NCBI GenBank assembly: GCA_013140775.1
Contig: JABFSA010000043.1
Coordinates: 1-63,472, forward strand
Length of the DNA: 63,472 nt
Source: Acidobacteriota bacterium
GTDB lineage: Bacteria; Acidobacteriota; Vicinamibacteria; Vicinamibacterales; UBA2999
Reading direction: 5' to 3'
Shown: positions 9,216 to 18,478 of the stretch, in pieces
How the letters are laid out: every line of letters begins with the position of its first letter
How positions within the stretch are numbered: position 1 is the stretch's first letter
Notes under the pieces: generated by a model
Told to the model about the DNA's origin: nothing
Seen by the model: only the letters and a program-made list of their open reading frames with translations
Databases searched by the model: none
Made by a program: the position numbers and the translations under genes

Positions 9216-10292
9216 TCAGCGCGGCAGCGCGCGGATCGTCGTCGCCTTGACCATCGCCCATGCGCGGTCGCCAGGTTTCAGCGCGAGCCGGCGCCACGTG
9301 TCGCGCGTCACGAGGGCGGACAACCGGAACCCACAGTCGAGGCCCACGCGAACAAACGGTCCTTCTATGTTTGCCGATCGCACCACGGCAGGCCATCGGT
9401 TGCTTGCGCTGACATCAGCCGCATCGTGCAGCGCGATCGTCACGTCCTCCGCGCGAATGCAGAGCGCCGTTTCATGACCCGCTTCGGCTGGCGCGCCTGC
9501 AGTGATCTCCTGACCGCCCACGACCACACGGGCGAGGCCATTCTCGACCGAGGCGATGCGTCCTACCAGAACCGTGTCCACGCCGACCAGCTTTGCGGCC
9601 GCAGGTGTCGCCGGAGCCTCGAACACCTGAAGCGTCGTGCCCTGCTGGATGATTCGCCCTTCGTCCAGCAGCACAGTGACGTCCGCCAGCGTGAGCGCAT
9701 CCGCCCGATCGTGGCTGACGATGTACGCCGGAATGCGGAGCGAGTGGATCAGGGTATGGAGCTCGTCGCGAACTTCGTCGCCTGTCGCACGATCGAGCGC
9801 GGAGAGAGGCTCGTCGAGAAGCAGGAGCTTCGGGCGCCGGAAGACCGCGCGCGCGAGTGCTACACGCTGTTGCTGACCACCTGAAAGCTCACGTGGAAAC
9901 CGAGTCTCCAGTCCTCGCAGTCTGAATACCTCGAGTAACTCGGCAACACGCCGTGTCGAGTCGATTCGCGGCAGGCCATGCGCGGCAAACGCCAGATTAC
10001 GTTCGACCGTCAGGTGCGGAAAGAGCGCGTAGTCCTGAAAGAGCACTCCGACGTCACGGAGGTCGGGCGACAGATTGACGCCGCTGTGGGCGTCGAACCA
10101 GACGACGTCACCGAATCGAATGTGACCTCGCTGCGGCCGCTCGAGCCCCGCGAGGCAGCGCAGCACAGTCGTCTTCCCCGATCCCGACGATCCCAGAAGT
10201 ACCGTGACCCGGGATTCATCGATCGGGTGTTGCCAGCGGCACTCGACACCCGGGCCGTTGGGATAGCGGAAAGCGATATCTACGTCCAGCAC
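9216..10292 (-). CDS. modC: molybdate ABC transporter ATP-binding protein
   Basis: The 358-residue ATPase powers molybdate import on the cytoplasmic side of the membrane. It shows Walker A GSSGSGKTT (34-42), Q-loop VLFQDYALFPH, signature LSGGQQQR (136-143), Walker B LLLLDEPLSALD and switch His in YIVSHD. The last 120 residues form the TOBE-type molybdate-binding region seen in ModC. It starts at GTG, overlapping the modB stop by one base (TAGTG), and is the last gene of modABC. Other anion importers (sulfate, iron) share the ATPase; the modA/modB partners and the TOBE tail favour molybdate. Confidence 0.92.
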   Translation of the reverse strand: MLDVDIAFRYPNGPGVECRWQHPIDESRVTVLLGSSGSGKTTVLRCLAGLERPQRGHIRFGDVVWFDAHSGVNLSPDLRDVGVLFQDYALFPHLTVERNLAFAAHGLPRIDSTRRVAELLEVFRLRGLETRFPRELSGGQQQRVALARAVFRRPKLLLLDEPLSALDRATGDEVRDELHTLIHSLRIPAYIVSHDRADALTLADVTVLLDEGRIIQQGTTLQVFEAPATPAAAKLVGVDTVLVGRIASVENGLARVVVGGQEITAGAPAEAGHETALCIRAEDVTIALHDAADVSASNRWPAVVRSANIEGPFVRVGLDCGFRLSALVTRDTWRRLALKPGDRAWAMVKATTIRALPR

Positions 10293-10954
10293 TAGAGGGG
10301 AAGGCCCTTGCGCTGAAGTGAGTAAGTGAAGGCCAGGACTGCGACGGCAAACATGAGGAGCACGGCTGACGCTTCGTTTGCCCCGGCATAGTCGAGCGCC
10401 TGGACGTCGTCGTAAATCGACAGCGCGATTGTACGGCTGACGCCGGGGATGTTTCCTCCGACCATCAACACCACGCCGAACTCACCGACCGTGTGGGCAA
10501 AGGCCAGAACCAGACCTGTCAGAACAGCCGGCCACGAGAGCGGGAGCACGACGGCGGTGAAGGTGCGAGGTGCGGATGCCCCGAGGCACCGTGCGGCCTC
10601 AATGAGCCGCCGGTCAACGGCGGCGAACCCGGATGTGAACGGACGAACCGCGAAGGGCAGGTTGTAGAGCACTGATGCGAGCAGCACACCTGAGAAGGAG
10701 AACGGGATGGTGCTGTCGAAGAGTCGGGCCCACAGGCGTCCGACGAAGGTTTCGGGACCCGTGGCCATCAGAAAGTAGAACCCGAGCACGGTGGGCGGAA
10801 GAAGAAGTGGGACCGCAACCGCTGCGTCTACGATCGGCCGCCACGCCCGTCTGGTCGTGGCCAGCCAGTACGCCAGCGGGAGTCCGATCACGGCCAGCGT
10901 CAGCGTGGTAAGGGCTGCGAGCTTCAGCGTGAGTCCTACAGCACCCCAATCCAT
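10292..10954 (-). CDS. modB: molybdate ABC transporter permease
   Basis: The 220-residue product has about five to six membrane segments and the binding-protein-dependent permease (EAA) loop AARCLGASAPRTFTAVVLPLSWPAV, which contacts the ATPase. The ModB-type phrases AHTVGEFGVVLMVGGNIPG and TVLGFYFL fit the family closely. It sits between modA (5-base gap) and modC (1-base overlap). Length is normal for ModB. Confidence 0.93.
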   Translation of the reverse strand: MDWGAVGLTLKLAALTTLTLAVIGLPLAYWLATTRRAWRPIVDAAVAVPLLLPPTVLGFYFLMATGPETFVGRLWARLFDSTIPFSFSGVLLASVLYNLPFAVRPFTSGFAAVDRRLIEAARCLGASAPRTFTAVVLPLSWPAVLTGLVLAFAHTVGEFGVVLMVGGNIPGVSRTIALSIYDDVQALDYAGANEASAVLLMFAVAVLAFTYSLQRKGLPL

Positions 10955-10958
10955 CGTT

Positions 10959-11774
10959 TCAGTTTTCGGGAAGCGCGAATCCGTACGAGGTGAGGAGCGT
11001 GCGGCCTGTGTCGCTCAGCAGGTAGTCGCGGACGCGGGCGGCCGCGTCGCGTGAAACCGCCCACGGCAGAATCAGTCCGCCTTGTTGCAAAGGCATGTAC
11101 GCGTCCTCAGGGACATCCCAGAAGCGGCCTGCGCTGCGCATGACCGGGGCGAGGGCAAGCGACTTGGCGATGATACCGACGTCCGCGGCTCCGCTGTCTA
11201 CAAACTGTGCGGCCTGAGCGACGTTTTCACCGAGCACAATACGCCCGCCCTCGTCCTGCCACAGGCCGGCGCCTCGTAAGGCCTGCTCGGCAGCTCTCCC
11301 GTATGGCGCATGTCGAGGATTGGCAATGGCGATCCGTCGCGCACTTCGAAGCGCGGCCCAGCCTTCGCGCTCGACCTCAAGCTTCGACTGCTTCCGAACC
11401 CACACGACAAGCTTGCCGCGTGCATAGGTGAACAGATCGCGTTCGCTGCCGATGCCGCGCCTGACCAGGTCCCGGGGGTACTCGACGTCCGCCGAGAGGT
11501 AGATATCGAATGGCGCGCGCTGCTGAAGCTGCGCGTGCATGTTGCCCGACGAACCGTACGTCGGCTGTATTCGAATCGGAGGCTGCTGCCTGACAAGACG
11601 CGCCGCAATCTCGTCGAGCGCGAACTTCAGGTCGGCTGCAGCGGCGACTCTGACAACGTCCGCGCGCAGGGGGCCGGCGACCGGCGGCGTCTGTCGCTGC
11701 GTAGCAGCTGCCAATACACCGGTGGCGGCAAACAGAAGAGCCACCGCGAGACGGAGAATCGGCCGGCGGGTCAT
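10959..11774 (-). CDS. modA: periplasmic molybdate-binding protein
   Basis: The 271-residue product has a signal peptide (MTRRPILRLAVALLFAA, cleaved after the Ala run) and the ModA solute-binding pattern: VRVAAAADLKFALDEIAARL at the start of the mature domain, YGSSGNMHAQLQQRAPFDIYLSADV, and a late SGAADVGIIAKSLAL strand. The ligand residues Ala-Asp-Leu and Ser-Ser-Gly lie in the expected places. First gene of modABC. I did not find a convincing ModE operator in the region upstream. Confidence 0.93.
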   Translation of the reverse strand: MTRRPILRLAVALLFAATGVLAAATQRQTPPVAGPLRADVVRVAAAADLKFALDEIAARLVRQQPPIRIQPTYGSSGNMHAQLQQRAPFDIYLSADVEYPRDLVRRGIGSERDLFTYARGKLVVWVRKQSKLEVEREGWAALRSARRIAIANPRHAPYGRAAEQALRGAGLWQDEGGRIVLGENVAQAAQFVDSGAADVGIIAKSLALAPVMRSAGRFWDVPEDAYMPLQQGGLILPWAVSRDAAARVRDYLLSDTGRTLLTSYGFALPEN

Positions 11775-11891
11775 ATGTCTAACTTAGTATGATTTCGGTC
11801 GATATGTGAGTCGAATTCAGACCATTGCTGTGACACCCTCTTCTACGACACCTTCTTCCGAACAGCCGTTGAATCTGCGATCGGAAACCGT

Positions 11892-11928
11892 GGCCGGCCT
11901 CACCGTTTGCGTCGTTCCGGCCTTTTTT
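11892..11928 (+). terminator. terminator-like hairpin upstream of the his leader peptide
   Basis: GGCCGG (11892-11897) can pair with CCGGCC (11917-11922), and six T follow (11923-11928). It lies 18 bases before the leader-peptide ATG, so a his transcript starting upstream would meet two terminator-like structures in tandem. It may instead insulate his from stray transcription. Confidence 0.5.
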
Positions 11929-11946
11929 GGTACTCTGCTGGCTCAC

Positions 11947-12021
11947 ATGTTCAGCGGCCTTCACCACGCGCACCATCGCCACCATGGCCATACGGCCGTC
12001 CGGCAGGACTGCGCGCGCTGA
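11947..12021 (+). CDS. histidine operon leader peptide
   Basis: A 24-codon ORF starts at ATG 11947 and ends at TGA 12019-12021. Seven of residues 6-15 are histidine (GLHHAHHRHHGH). This is the hallmark of an attenuation leader whose translation measures charged histidyl-tRNA. It lies 106 bases upstream of hisI, followed by a factor-independent terminator (12067-12094). No strong ribosome-binding site precedes the ATG. The frame stays open upstream to a GTG at 11806, so a longer leader cannot be excluded, but the His run is the same. Seen directly: the His codons, their clustering and the terminator. Inferred: the regulatory role, by analogy with proteobacterial his leaders. Confidence 0.85.
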   Translation: MFSGLHHAHHRHHGHTAVRQDCAR

Positions 12022-12088
12022 GGGGAACGACGAGCAAGCACCCTACACCAGCTGAAACGCATGCAGCCCCGCCGGACCAGTGGCGGGG
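11998..12088 (+). promoter_or_regulatory. his attenuator: candidate antiterminator pairing
   Basis: GTCCGGC at 11998-12004, right after the last His codon (11989-11991), is perfectly complementary to GCCGGAC at 12071-12077, with two more pairs (GG 12006-12007 with CC 12068-12069). The second strand overlaps the 5' arm and loop of the terminator at 12067-12088, so the two structures exclude each other. A ribosome stalled early in the His run would leave 11998-12007 free and favour read-through. A ribosome reaching the stop at 12021 would cover it and favour termination. Confidence 0.72.
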
Positions 12089-12094
12089 TTTTTT
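12067..12094 (+). terminator. rho-independent attenuator terminator before hisI
   Basis: A perfect 7-bp stem, CCCCGCC (12067-12073) with GGCGGGG (12082-12088) and an 8-base loop, is followed directly by six T (12089-12094). It lies between the leader-peptide stop and hisI, where a terminator makes sense only if it is conditional. Confidence 0.88.
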
Positions 12095-12127
12095 GTTGTA
12101 CGGACACTGACAACTGGAACGCGAGCT

Positions 12128-12454
12128 ATGGACTTTTCAAAACTTGACGGACTGATTCCCGCGGTGGTGCAGGACCACGTCAGCGGCGAAGTGCTGATGG
12201 TGGGTTTCATGAACGCCGAAGCCTGGGACATCACGCGCCGGACGGGGTACGTGACCTTCTACAGCCGCACGCGCAACAAGCTCTGGACGAAGGGTGAAAC
12301 ATCGGGCAACCGGCTGGCTGTCCGCGACATCCTCATCGATTGTGACGATGACACGGTGCTGGTGAAGGCGGAACGGCAGGGCGACGGCAACGTGTGCCAC
12401 ACCGGTGAACGTACCTGCTTCTTTCAACGCGCGGAGGGCGTGACGATCCCATGA
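12128..12454 (+). CDS. hisI: phosphoribosyl-AMP cyclohydrolase
   Basis: The 108-residue enzyme opens the adenine ring of phosphoribosyl-AMP, the third step of histidine synthesis. It has [20 protein letters not shown] and the zinc-site pattern CHTGERTCF near the C-terminus. Only the HisI domain is present: there is no C-terminal HisE pyrophosphatase domain and no hisE in this window. ATG 12128 is chosen over an in-frame GTG at 12080 that would read through the attenuator stem. First structural gene of the his operon; it overlaps hisG by ATGA. Confidence 0.95.
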   Translation: MDFSKLDGLIPAVVQDHVSGEVLMVGFMNAEAWDITRRTGYVTFYSRTRNKLWTKGETSGNRLAVRDILIDCDDDTVLVKAERQGDGNVCHTGERTCFFQRAEGVTIP

Positions 12455-13338
12455 AGCTCAAACTCGGAATCCCCAAGGGGTCGCTGCAGGATTCAACGAT
12501 CCAGCTGTTCGCCCGCGCCGGCTTCAACATCTACGTCAACTCGCGGTCCTACTTCCCCACCATCGACGACCCCGAAGTCGAATGCATGCTGATTCGCGCG
12601 CAGGAAATGGCGCGTTACGTCTCGGACGGTGTGCTCGACGCGGGCCTCACAGGCCAGGACTGGATCGAAGAGAACAGGTTGGCTGGAGCCGGGAAGCACA
12701 CTATCACCAGCCTGGCCGATCTGGTCTATTCCAAGCAGAGCTTCGGCAAGGTGAAGTGGGTGCTTGCCGCACCCGAGAACTCGCGCTTCAAGTCTGCAAA
12801 GGATTTCGACGGCGGCACCATCGCCACAGAACTGGTACGCGTGACGAAAGCGTACTTCGATCGACTTGGCGTCAACGTCAACGTCGAGTTCTCCTGGGGT
12901 GCAACCGAGGTCAAGCCTCCGGTGCTGGCCGACGGCATCGTCGAAGCCACCGAGACTGGATCGACGCTTCGGGCGAACCGCCTCGCCATCCTCGACACCA
13001 TCATGGAGTCGAACACGCAGCTCATCGCCAACGACGTCGCGATGGCAGACGCGTGGAAGCGCGACAAGCTCAACAACATCGCACTGCTTCTGAGTGCGGC
13101 GATCGCGGCGCAGGGGCGCGTGGGACTGATGCTCAACGTCCGACGGACGGACCTGGACAAGATTCTCGGGCTGCTGCCGGCGTTGCAGAAGCCGACGATC
13201 TCGTCGCTGAGCGATGCGGACTGGGTGGCCGTCAATACCATCATTGAGGAGCGCTCGGTGCGCGATCTGATCCCCAAGATGAAGGCGGCGGGCGGACAGG
13301 GCATCGTTGAGTATCCGCTCAACAAGATCGTGCTGTAG
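12451..13338 (+). CDS. hisG: ATP phosphoribosyltransferase, long (HisG-L) form
   Basis: The 295-residue enzyme condenses ATP and PRPP, the committed step of histidine synthesis. The start [18 protein letters not shown], the [12 protein letters not shown] segment and the phosphate loop [14 protein letters not shown] are typical. The C-terminal 80 residues ([12 protein letters not shown] to [10 protein letters not shown]) form the PII-like regulatory domain that allows histidine feedback, so a HisZ partner is not needed. It overlaps hisI by 4 bases. The 108-base gap to hisD is the largest in the operon and is filled with repeats. Confidence 0.96.
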   Translation: MKLKLGIPKGSLQDSTIQLFARAGFNIYVNSRSYFPTIDDPEVECMLIRAQEMARYVSDGVLDAGLTGQDWIEENRLAGAGKHTITSLADLVYSKQSFGKVKWVLAAPENSRFKSAKDFDGGTIATELVRVTKAYFDRLGVNVNVEFSWGATEVKPPVLADGIVEATETGSTLRANRLAILDTIMESNTQLIANDVAMADAWKRDKLNNIALLLSAAIAAQGRVGLMLNVRRTDLDKILGLLPALQKPTISSLSDADWVAVNTIIEERSVRDLIPKMKAAGGQGIVEYPLNKIVL

Positions 13339-13344
13339 CGAGAA

Positions 13345-13437
13345 GAGACGCGGTCAGAGGTGCGAGGGTGCGGCGTGCGAGGGTGCGACGGTGCCAGGTG
13401 CGAGAGTGCGACGTGCGAGGGTGCGAAGTGCGAAGGA
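13345..13437. repeat. tandem degenerate GGTGCGAGGGTGCG repeat between hisG and hisD
   Basis: The gap consists of about eight imperfect units of 8-16 bases built from GTGCGAGG, GTGCGACG and GTGCGAAG. It ends directly before the hisD ribosome-binding site (GAAGGA, 13432-13437). It is neither coding nor an obvious hairpin. The inverse unit (CGCACC) occurs at 6821-6852. Confidence 0.7.
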
Positions 13438-13446
13438 TGAACGCTC

Positions 13447-14685
13447 GTGTTGAAGATCGTTGAGTCGAGCAATACGCGCGGGGTGCGAGCGTTGCTGGTT
13501 GCCGAACGCTCGCGGGACTCCGCCACGGAGCAGCAGGTCGCTGCGATCGTGGCGGGGGTTCGCCGCGGCGGCGACCGTGCGCTGCTGAAGTACGCGAAGC
13601 AGTTCGATCGACTGGAAGGCGCCATCGAAGTCAGCCCGGAGGAGATGCGGGCCGCTGCGGCCACTGTCCCACGAGCCGTACGCCTTGCTATTCGAACCGC
13701 GGCACGGAACATCCGCCTCGTGGCCAGGCGTCAGGTGCCTCGCGGATGGCGCGCGCGCGTGGCACCTGGTGTCACCGTCCAGCAGCGTGTGATTCCTCTC
13801 GACCGCGTCGGCTGCTACGTGCCCGGTGGACGCTACCCGCTCCCTTCGTCCCTACTCATGACCGCGATCCCCGCCAGGGCTGCAGGTGTGCGCGAGGTGA
13901 TCGTCGTCTGCCCGCGACCCGACCCGGTGGTCATGGCAGCCGCGATCGAGGCAGGCACCTCACGGCTCTTCCGCCTTGGAGGCGCCCATGCCATTGCGGC
14001 GCTGGCGTACGGCACCCGTACCGTTCCACGCGTGGACAAGATCGTCGGACCCGGCAACCGCTACGTCGCGGCCGCAAAGGCGCTCGTCGCGGCTGACTGC
14101 GGCACGGACTTCTACGCAGGACCCAGCGAGATCGTCATCGTGTCGTCGAAAGGCCCCGCGTCCTGGATTGCCGCTGACCTGATCGCCCAGGCGGAGCACG
14201 ACCCGGATGCCCGCGCGGTGCTGATCACGCCGAGCCGTGCTCTGGCGGCGAACGTCGCAAGGGAAGTTGAGGCGCGCACCCCAGCGGAAGGCCCAGCCAG
14301 ACAGTCGCTTCGCGCGCACGGGGGCATCATCGTGACGAAGACGGCAGCCGAAGCGATGGACCTCGCCAATCAGGCAGCGCCGGAACACCTCGTCGTAGAC
14401 GACGAGAAGCAGGCTGCGCAGGTGAGATGCGCGGGATCGCTGTTCGTGGGACCGTGGTCCGCGCAGGTGGGTGGAGACTACGCGTTCGGATCGAATCACG
14501 TGCTGCCGACGTCCGGCGCCGCGCGGGCACGTGGCGGGCTCTCCGCGGCAGATTTCGTTCGTCAGATCACGGTCCAGCGCGTCACGCGGCAAGGACTCGC
14601 GCGCATCGGCGGAACGGTGAGGACGCTCGCAACGGCGGAGGGCCTGAACGCGCACGCCGACTCCATCGCGATCAGGGTGACGTAA
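13447..14685 (+). CDS. hisD: histidinol dehydrogenase
   Basis: The 412-residue zinc enzyme oxidises histidinol to histidine with two NAD+. Markers are VPGGRYPLPSSLLMTAIPA, VDKIVGPGNRYVAAAK, the metal/substrate residues in DLIAQAEHDPDA and AAPEHLVVDD, and GDYAFGSNHVLPT near the end. Start is GTG 13447, nine bases after GAAGGA. The hisG-hisD gap carries repeats, but the strand and order keep it in the operon; hisC begins on its stop codon (TAATG). Confidence 0.96.
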   Translation: MLKIVESSNTRGVRALLVAERSRDSATEQQVAAIVAGVRRGGDRALLKYAKQFDRLEGAIEVSPEEMRAAAATVPRAVRLAIRTAARNIRLVARRQVPRGWRARVAPGVTVQQRVIPLDRVGCYVPGGRYPLPSSLLMTAIPARAAGVREVIVVCPRPDPVVMAAAIEAGTSRLFRLGGAHAIAALAYGTRTVPRVDKIVGPGNRYVAAAKALVAADCGTDFYAGPSEIVIVSSKGPASWIAADLIAQAEHDPDARAVLITPSRALAANVAREVEARTPAEGPARQSLRAHGGIIVTKTAAEAMDLANQAAPEHLVVDDEKQAAQVRCAGSLFVGPWSAQVGGDYAFGSNHVLPTSGAARARGGLSAADFVRQITVQRVTRQGLARIGGTVRTLATAEGLNAHADSIAIRVT

Positions 14686-15719
14686 TGGTGCTACAGGGAT
14701 ATCCGAGCCCGGGCGAAGGGCTGCGGCTGCACTTGAACGAGAACACTGGAGGGTGTTCGGCCCGCGTGCTCGACGCCATCCGGCACGCCCGTCCGAACGA
14801 CGTGTCCGCCTACCCGCAGTACCGCGAGGTCGTCGATGCGACGGCGCGGTATTTTGGCGTCGATCCGGATTGGGTGCTCCTGACCAACGGCCTGGATGAA
14901 GGCATCCTGATGGCCGCGGTCGCACACATCGCAAAGGCGCGCGTGCACGATGCGGAGACGATCATTCCGCAACCCGCGTTCGACCCGTATCCCAACTCCA
15001 CGGCGGCCGTCGGCGCAAAGGCGGTCTGGGTCCCGCCAGGACCCGACTACGCTTTTCCAACGCAGGCGGTCATCGATGCGGTGACTCCACGAACGCGGCT
15101 GATCTTTCTCAACACGCCGAACAATCCGTCAGGACAGCTCATCGATCCGGACGATCTGGCCCGCATCAGCGACGCCGCGCCACACGCGGTCGTGCTCATC
15201 GACGAGGCGTACATCGAATTCGGTGGCACGACATTCCTGCCGCGCCTGCACCGTCACCCGAACGTACTGCTGGGGCGGACGTTTTCGAAAGCGTACGGAC
15301 TGGCCGGCCTGCGCGTCGGCGTGGTCATCGGCCAGGCCCAGGCACTCGATCCTGTCCGCTCCGTCACACTTCCCTTCAACATCAACGGGATCGCGATGAC
15401 CGCCGTCCAGGCAGCGCTTGCGGACACACAGTTCCTTCCGCGCTATGCCGCCCAGGTGGAGGAGTCCCGCAAGCTCGTCTATGCCGCGTGTGAGCGTCTC
15501 GGACTCAAATACTGGCCAAGTGCGGCCAACTATGTGATGGTCCAGGTCGGAGACACCGCGCCGTTCGTCTCGGCGATGGCTGCCAGACAGATTCACGTCC
15601 GCGATCGATCGAAGGATCCGACCACGCCGGGCTGCATCCGTATGACCGCGGGCATCCTGTCTCACACGATCAGGGCGATTGAGGCTCTCGACAGCGTCAT
15701 GGCCAAGAGGCAGGCATGA
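14685..15719 (+). CDS. hisC: histidinol-phosphate aminotransferase
   Basis: The 344-residue PLP enzyme makes L-histidinol phosphate. It shows the N-terminal LHLNENTGG motif, [22 protein letters not shown] and the cofactor lysine in [19 protein letters not shown] 14685 overlaps the hisD stop (TAATG). The longer in-frame reading from 14427 is antisense-like sequence inside hisD and is rejected. It overlaps hisB by ATGA. Confidence 0.95.
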   Translation: MVLQGYPSPGEGLRLHLNENTGGCSARVLDAIRHARPNDVSAYPQYREVVDATARYFGVDPDWVLLTNGLDEGILMAAVAHIAKARVHDAETIIPQPAFDPYPNSTAAVGAKAVWVPPGPDYAFPTQAVIDAVTPRTRLIFLNTPNNPSGQLIDPDDLARISDAAPHAVVLIDEAYIEFGGTTFLPRLHRHPNVLLGRTFSKAYGLAGLRVGVVIGQAQALDPVRSVTLPFNINGIAMTAVQAALADTQFLPRYAAQVEESRKLVYAACERLGLKYWPSAANYVMVQVGDTAPFVSAMAARQIHVRDRSKDPTTPGCIRMTAGILSHTIRAIEALDSVMAKRQA

Positions 15720-16312
15720 GTAAAGCGCGCGCAGCGTCGTTCAATCGCCAGACAACGGAGACACAGATTCGCGGACGTCTGGTCATCGATGGCCAGGGCC
15801 GCTACGACGTGCGGACGGGCATCCGCTTCTTCGATCACATGCTCGAACTCTTCACGCGGCACGGTGGCTTCGATCTCACCCTGCGCGCGGATGGCGATCT
15901 GGACGTCGATCAGCACCACACGGTCGAGGACGTCGGCATCGTGCTCGGCGAAGCTGTCTTGAGCGCGCTTGGCGATCGCAAGGGCATCAACCGCGCGGGC
16001 TACTTCGTAATGCCGATGGACGAAACCCTCGCCGTCGCCGCGGTCGATCTGAGCGGCCGCCCCCACTCGGTGGTTGATCTGAAGCTGAAGGTCCGCAACG
16101 TCGGCGACCTGCAAAGCGAGCTCGTCCACGATTTCTTCGACGGCTTCGCGGCGGCGGCGCGCGCCAACGTTCACGCGAAAGTCCTGTACGGCCGGTCCAG
16201 CCATCATCACGTCGAGGCCGTGTTCAAGGCCTTCGCTCGCGCCCTGCGCGTCGCCTGCGCCAAAGACAAGCGGCTCGCGAAGATGCTGCCGAGCACGAAA
16301 GGCCTGCTGTGA
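15716..16312 (+). CDS. hisB: imidazoleglycerol-phosphate dehydratase
   Basis: The 198-residue monofunctional enzyme dehydrates imidazoleglycerol phosphate. Manganese-binding motifs are [32 protein letters not shown] and [16 protein letters not shown]. No N-terminal histidinol-phosphatase domain is present, so the phosphatase must be encoded elsewhere. Start ATG 15716 and end GTGA 16309-16312 overlap both neighbours. Confidence 0.96.
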   Translation: MSKARAASFNRQTTETQIRGRLVIDGQGRYDVRTGIRFFDHMLELFTRHGGFDLTLRADGDLDVDQHHTVEDVGIVLGEAVLSALGDRKGINRAGYFVMPMDETLAVAAVDLSGRPHSVVDLKLKVRNVGDLQSELVHDFFDGFAAAARANVHAKVLYGRSSHHHVEAVFKAFARALRVACAKDKRLAKMLPSTKGLL

Positions 16313-16914
16313 TCGCGCTCATCGACTACGGCGCCGGCAATCTGACCTCGGTCAAGAAAGCCCTGACGTCGCTCGGTGCCGATTTCGTCGTGCCCTCCTC
16401 CCCCGAGGAGTGCGGGCGCGCGTCAGGTCTCATCGTGCCCGGCGTCGGGCACTTCTCTGCCACCACCGCGCTCGACGCTCCATGGCGCGACGCGATCGGT
16501 TCAGCCGTCGCAGCAGGCACTCCGCTCCTCGGCATCTGCGTCGGCATGCAATGGCTGTTCGAAGGGAGCGAAGAAGCTCCAGAGGTCCCGGGGCTCGGGT
16601 TGCTCACAGGAAAGTGCCGGCTGCTGCAAGGCGATGCTGAGAGGCGACTGAAGATCCCGCATGTCGGCTGGAACGCCCTGGAGCTCCCGCGAGCGTCCCG
16701 CCTACTCGCCGGACTGGCGTCGGGCGCGTACGTCTATTTCACTCACTCCTTCGCGGCTCCGGTGACCAGCGACTGCGTGGCCTCGACCACACACGCAGAT
16801 GCATTTGCCGCCGCGGTCGAGCGCGAGAAGGTCTTCGGCGTCCAGTTCCACCCGGAAAAGTCCGGGGACGCCGGCCTGCAGATCCTTCGGAACTATCTCC
16901 ATCTCTGCGGCTGA
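16309..16914 (+). CDS. hisH: imidazole glycerol phosphate synthase, glutaminase subunit
   Basis: The 201-residue class I amidotransferase supplies ammonia to HisF. The catalytic triad is visible: Cys77 in LLGICVGMQ, and His181 and Glu183 in [17 protein letters not shown] start overlaps the hisB stop by four bases. The hisF ATG follows after 9 bases, as expected for subunits made in equal amounts. Confidence 0.96.
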   Translation: MIALIDYGAGNLTSVKKALTSLGADFVVPSSPEECGRASGLIVPGVGHFSATTALDAPWRDAIGSAVAAGTPLLGICVGMQWLFEGSEEAPEVPGLGLLTGKCRLLQGDAERRLKIPHVGWNALELPRASRLLAGLASGAYVYFTHSFAAPVTSDCVASTTHADAFAAAVEREKVFGVQFHPEKSGDAGLQILRNYLHLCG

Positions 16915-16923
16915 CGCACCACC

Positions 16924-17679
16924 ATGCTCACGAAACGCATCATCGCCTGCATGGACGTGCGAGACGGCCAGGTCGTCAAAGGCGTCCAGTTCCAGCAGCT
17001 TCGACACGCGGGTGACCCGGCCGAGCTCGCCCGGCGCTACAACATCGAGGGCATCGACGAAGTGGTGGTGCTCGACATCACCGCCACGCTCGAGACGCGT
17101 CGTGCTCTGGCTCGCACGATCAACGCCGTCGCGCACGAAATCTTCCTGCCACTCACCGTCGGCGGCGGAATCCGGTCCGAAGACGATGCGGCGGCGGCCG
17201 TCAACGCGGGGGCGGACAAGGTGAGCCTGAACACGGCGGCCCTTCGTAATCCCGATCTCATCTCCGCGCTGGCGCGCCGGTATGGCAGTCAGGCGGTCAT
17301 CGTCGCGATCGACGCCAAGCGCCAGGGCGATCGCTTCGCGGTGTACGTCCGAAGCGGCACGTCCGACGCCGCGCGCGACGCGGTCGAGTGGGCGCGCGAA
17401 GCCGAAGCACGCGGTGCGGGCGAAATTCTGCTGACCTCCATGGACCGCGACGGTACGCGCTCGGGCTTCGACTGCGAGATGACTGCCGCGGTCTCTGACG
17501 CCGTCAACATTCCTGTCATCGCTTCAGGTGGCGCCGGCGGACTCGACCACTTCGCCGACGTGTTCACCCGCGGCCACGCCGACGCAGCCCTCGCGGCGTC
17601 GATCTTCCACTACGACGACACGGGCGTTGCCGACGTGAAGCGTTATCTCCACGATCACGGCATTCCGGTTCGACTCTGA
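16924..17679 (+). CDS. hisF: imidazole glycerol phosphate synthase, cyclase subunit
   Basis: The 251-residue TIM barrel closes the imidazole ring and releases AICAR. The two catalytic aspartates are in place: Asp11 in [12 protein letters not shown] and Asp130 in [10 protein letters not shown]. Phosphate loops [10 protein letters not shown] and [11 protein letters not shown] are also seen. These features separate it from its paralogue HisA, which lies directly downstream (1-base overlap). Confidence 0.96.
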   Translation: MLTKRIIACMDVRDGQVVKGVQFQQLRHAGDPAELARRYNIEGIDEVVVLDITATLETRRALARTINAVAHEIFLPLTVGGGIRSEDDAAAAVNAGADKVSLNTAALRNPDLISALARRYGSQAVIVAIDAKRQGDRFAVYVRSGTSDAARDAVEWAREAEARGAGEILLTSMDRDGTRSGFDCEMTAAVSDAVNIPVIASGGAGGLDHFADVFTRGHADAALAASIFHYDDTGVADVKRYLHDHGIPVRL

Positions 17680-18353
17680 TGCTGATTCCCTCGATCGATC
17701 TCCAGGGCGGCCACGTCGTCCAGCTCGTCCAGGGCGAAAAGCTGGCGATTGAAGCGCCAGACCCGGAACCCTGGATTCTCAAGTTCTCCAGGTTCCCACG
17801 CGTTCAGTTGATCGATCTCGACGCAGCCAAAGGCCAGGGTGACAACGCCGGCCTTGTTACGTCGATCTGCGGACGGCTGCCCTGCCGCGTCGGCGGGGGC
17901 ATACGCAGCATCGAGCGTGCGCAGACGGTGCTGAGCGGCGGCGCTCACGCCGTCATCGTGAGCTCGTCGCTCTTTCGAAACGGCGCCGTCGATCTCGGGT
18001 TTGCCCGAGAGCTTGCCGACGCCGTTGGCCCCGAACGTGTCATTGCCGCTGTGGACAGCCGCGGCGGCAGGGTGGCGATCCACGGATGGAAGACGGTTCT
18101 TCCGATCACGGCTGTTGATGCCGTGAAGGCACTGGAACCCTATTGCGGTGAATTCCTGTACACCCACGTCGATACAGAGGGACTCATGGGCGGGACGGAC
18201 ATGGACGCGATCATGGCTGTTCGACGCGCCACCGCCCGTCGCGTCACCGCCGCCGGAGGGATCACCACGCGCGAAGAGATCGACCGCCTCCACGAGGCAT
18301 CCGTGGACGCGGTGGTCGGCATGGCGATTTATACCGGGCAGCTGGCCATCTAG
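17679..18353 (+). CDS. hisA: phosphoribosyl-formimino-AICAR-phosphate isomerase
   Basis: The 224-residue TIM barrel isomerises ProFAR. Asp7 (PSIDLQGG) and Asp126 (AVDSRGGRVAIHGWK) are the catalytic pair, with GGGIRSIERAQ and AAGGITTREEID as phosphate loops. It is about 20 residues shorter than the usual 240-250, with short loops in the first half. Last gene of the his operon; a repeat block follows immediately. Confidence 0.94.
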   Translation: MLIPSIDLQGGHVVQLVQGEKLAIEAPDPEPWILKFSRFPRVQLIDLDAAKGQGDNAGLVTSICGRLPCRVGGGIRSIERAQTVLSGGAHAVIVSSSLFRNGAVDLGFARELADAVGPERVIAAVDSRGGRVAIHGWKTVLPITAVDAVKALEPYCGEFLYTHVDTEGLMGGTDMDAIMAVRRATARRVTAAGGITTREEIDRLHEASVDAVVGMAIYTGQLAI

Positions 18354-18413
18354 CTGGTAGCCGGTGGCTGGCAGCTACTGGCTACGAGCTACTAGCCACT
18401 AGCCAGTAGCTGT
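18351..18413. repeat. TAGCTGGTAGC-type degenerate repeat after hisA
   Basis: From the hisA stop onwards the DNA is built of variants of TAGCTGGTAGCC, GGCTGGCAGCTACTGG, GAGCTACTAGCC and ACTAGCCAGTAGCTG. The left and right parts are partly inverted relative to each other, so a hairpin can form. The sequence is clearly lower in GC than the flanks. No T-run follows, so a terminator role is uncertain. Confidence 0.65.
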
Positions 18414-18478
18414 GTTACGGTAGGCATCGTATCGATTACGTTCTTCTACGTAATGACTACGACACTCAACGTAACACC

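Noticed and set aside
11775..11891. ModE-type operator upstream of modA
   Set aside because: The expected TATATAACG-like inverted arms are not present; only a weak -10-like CATACT was seen.
14427..14684. Longer start for hisC
   Set aside because: It lies fully inside hisD, and the conserved aminotransferase N-terminus begins after ATG 14685.
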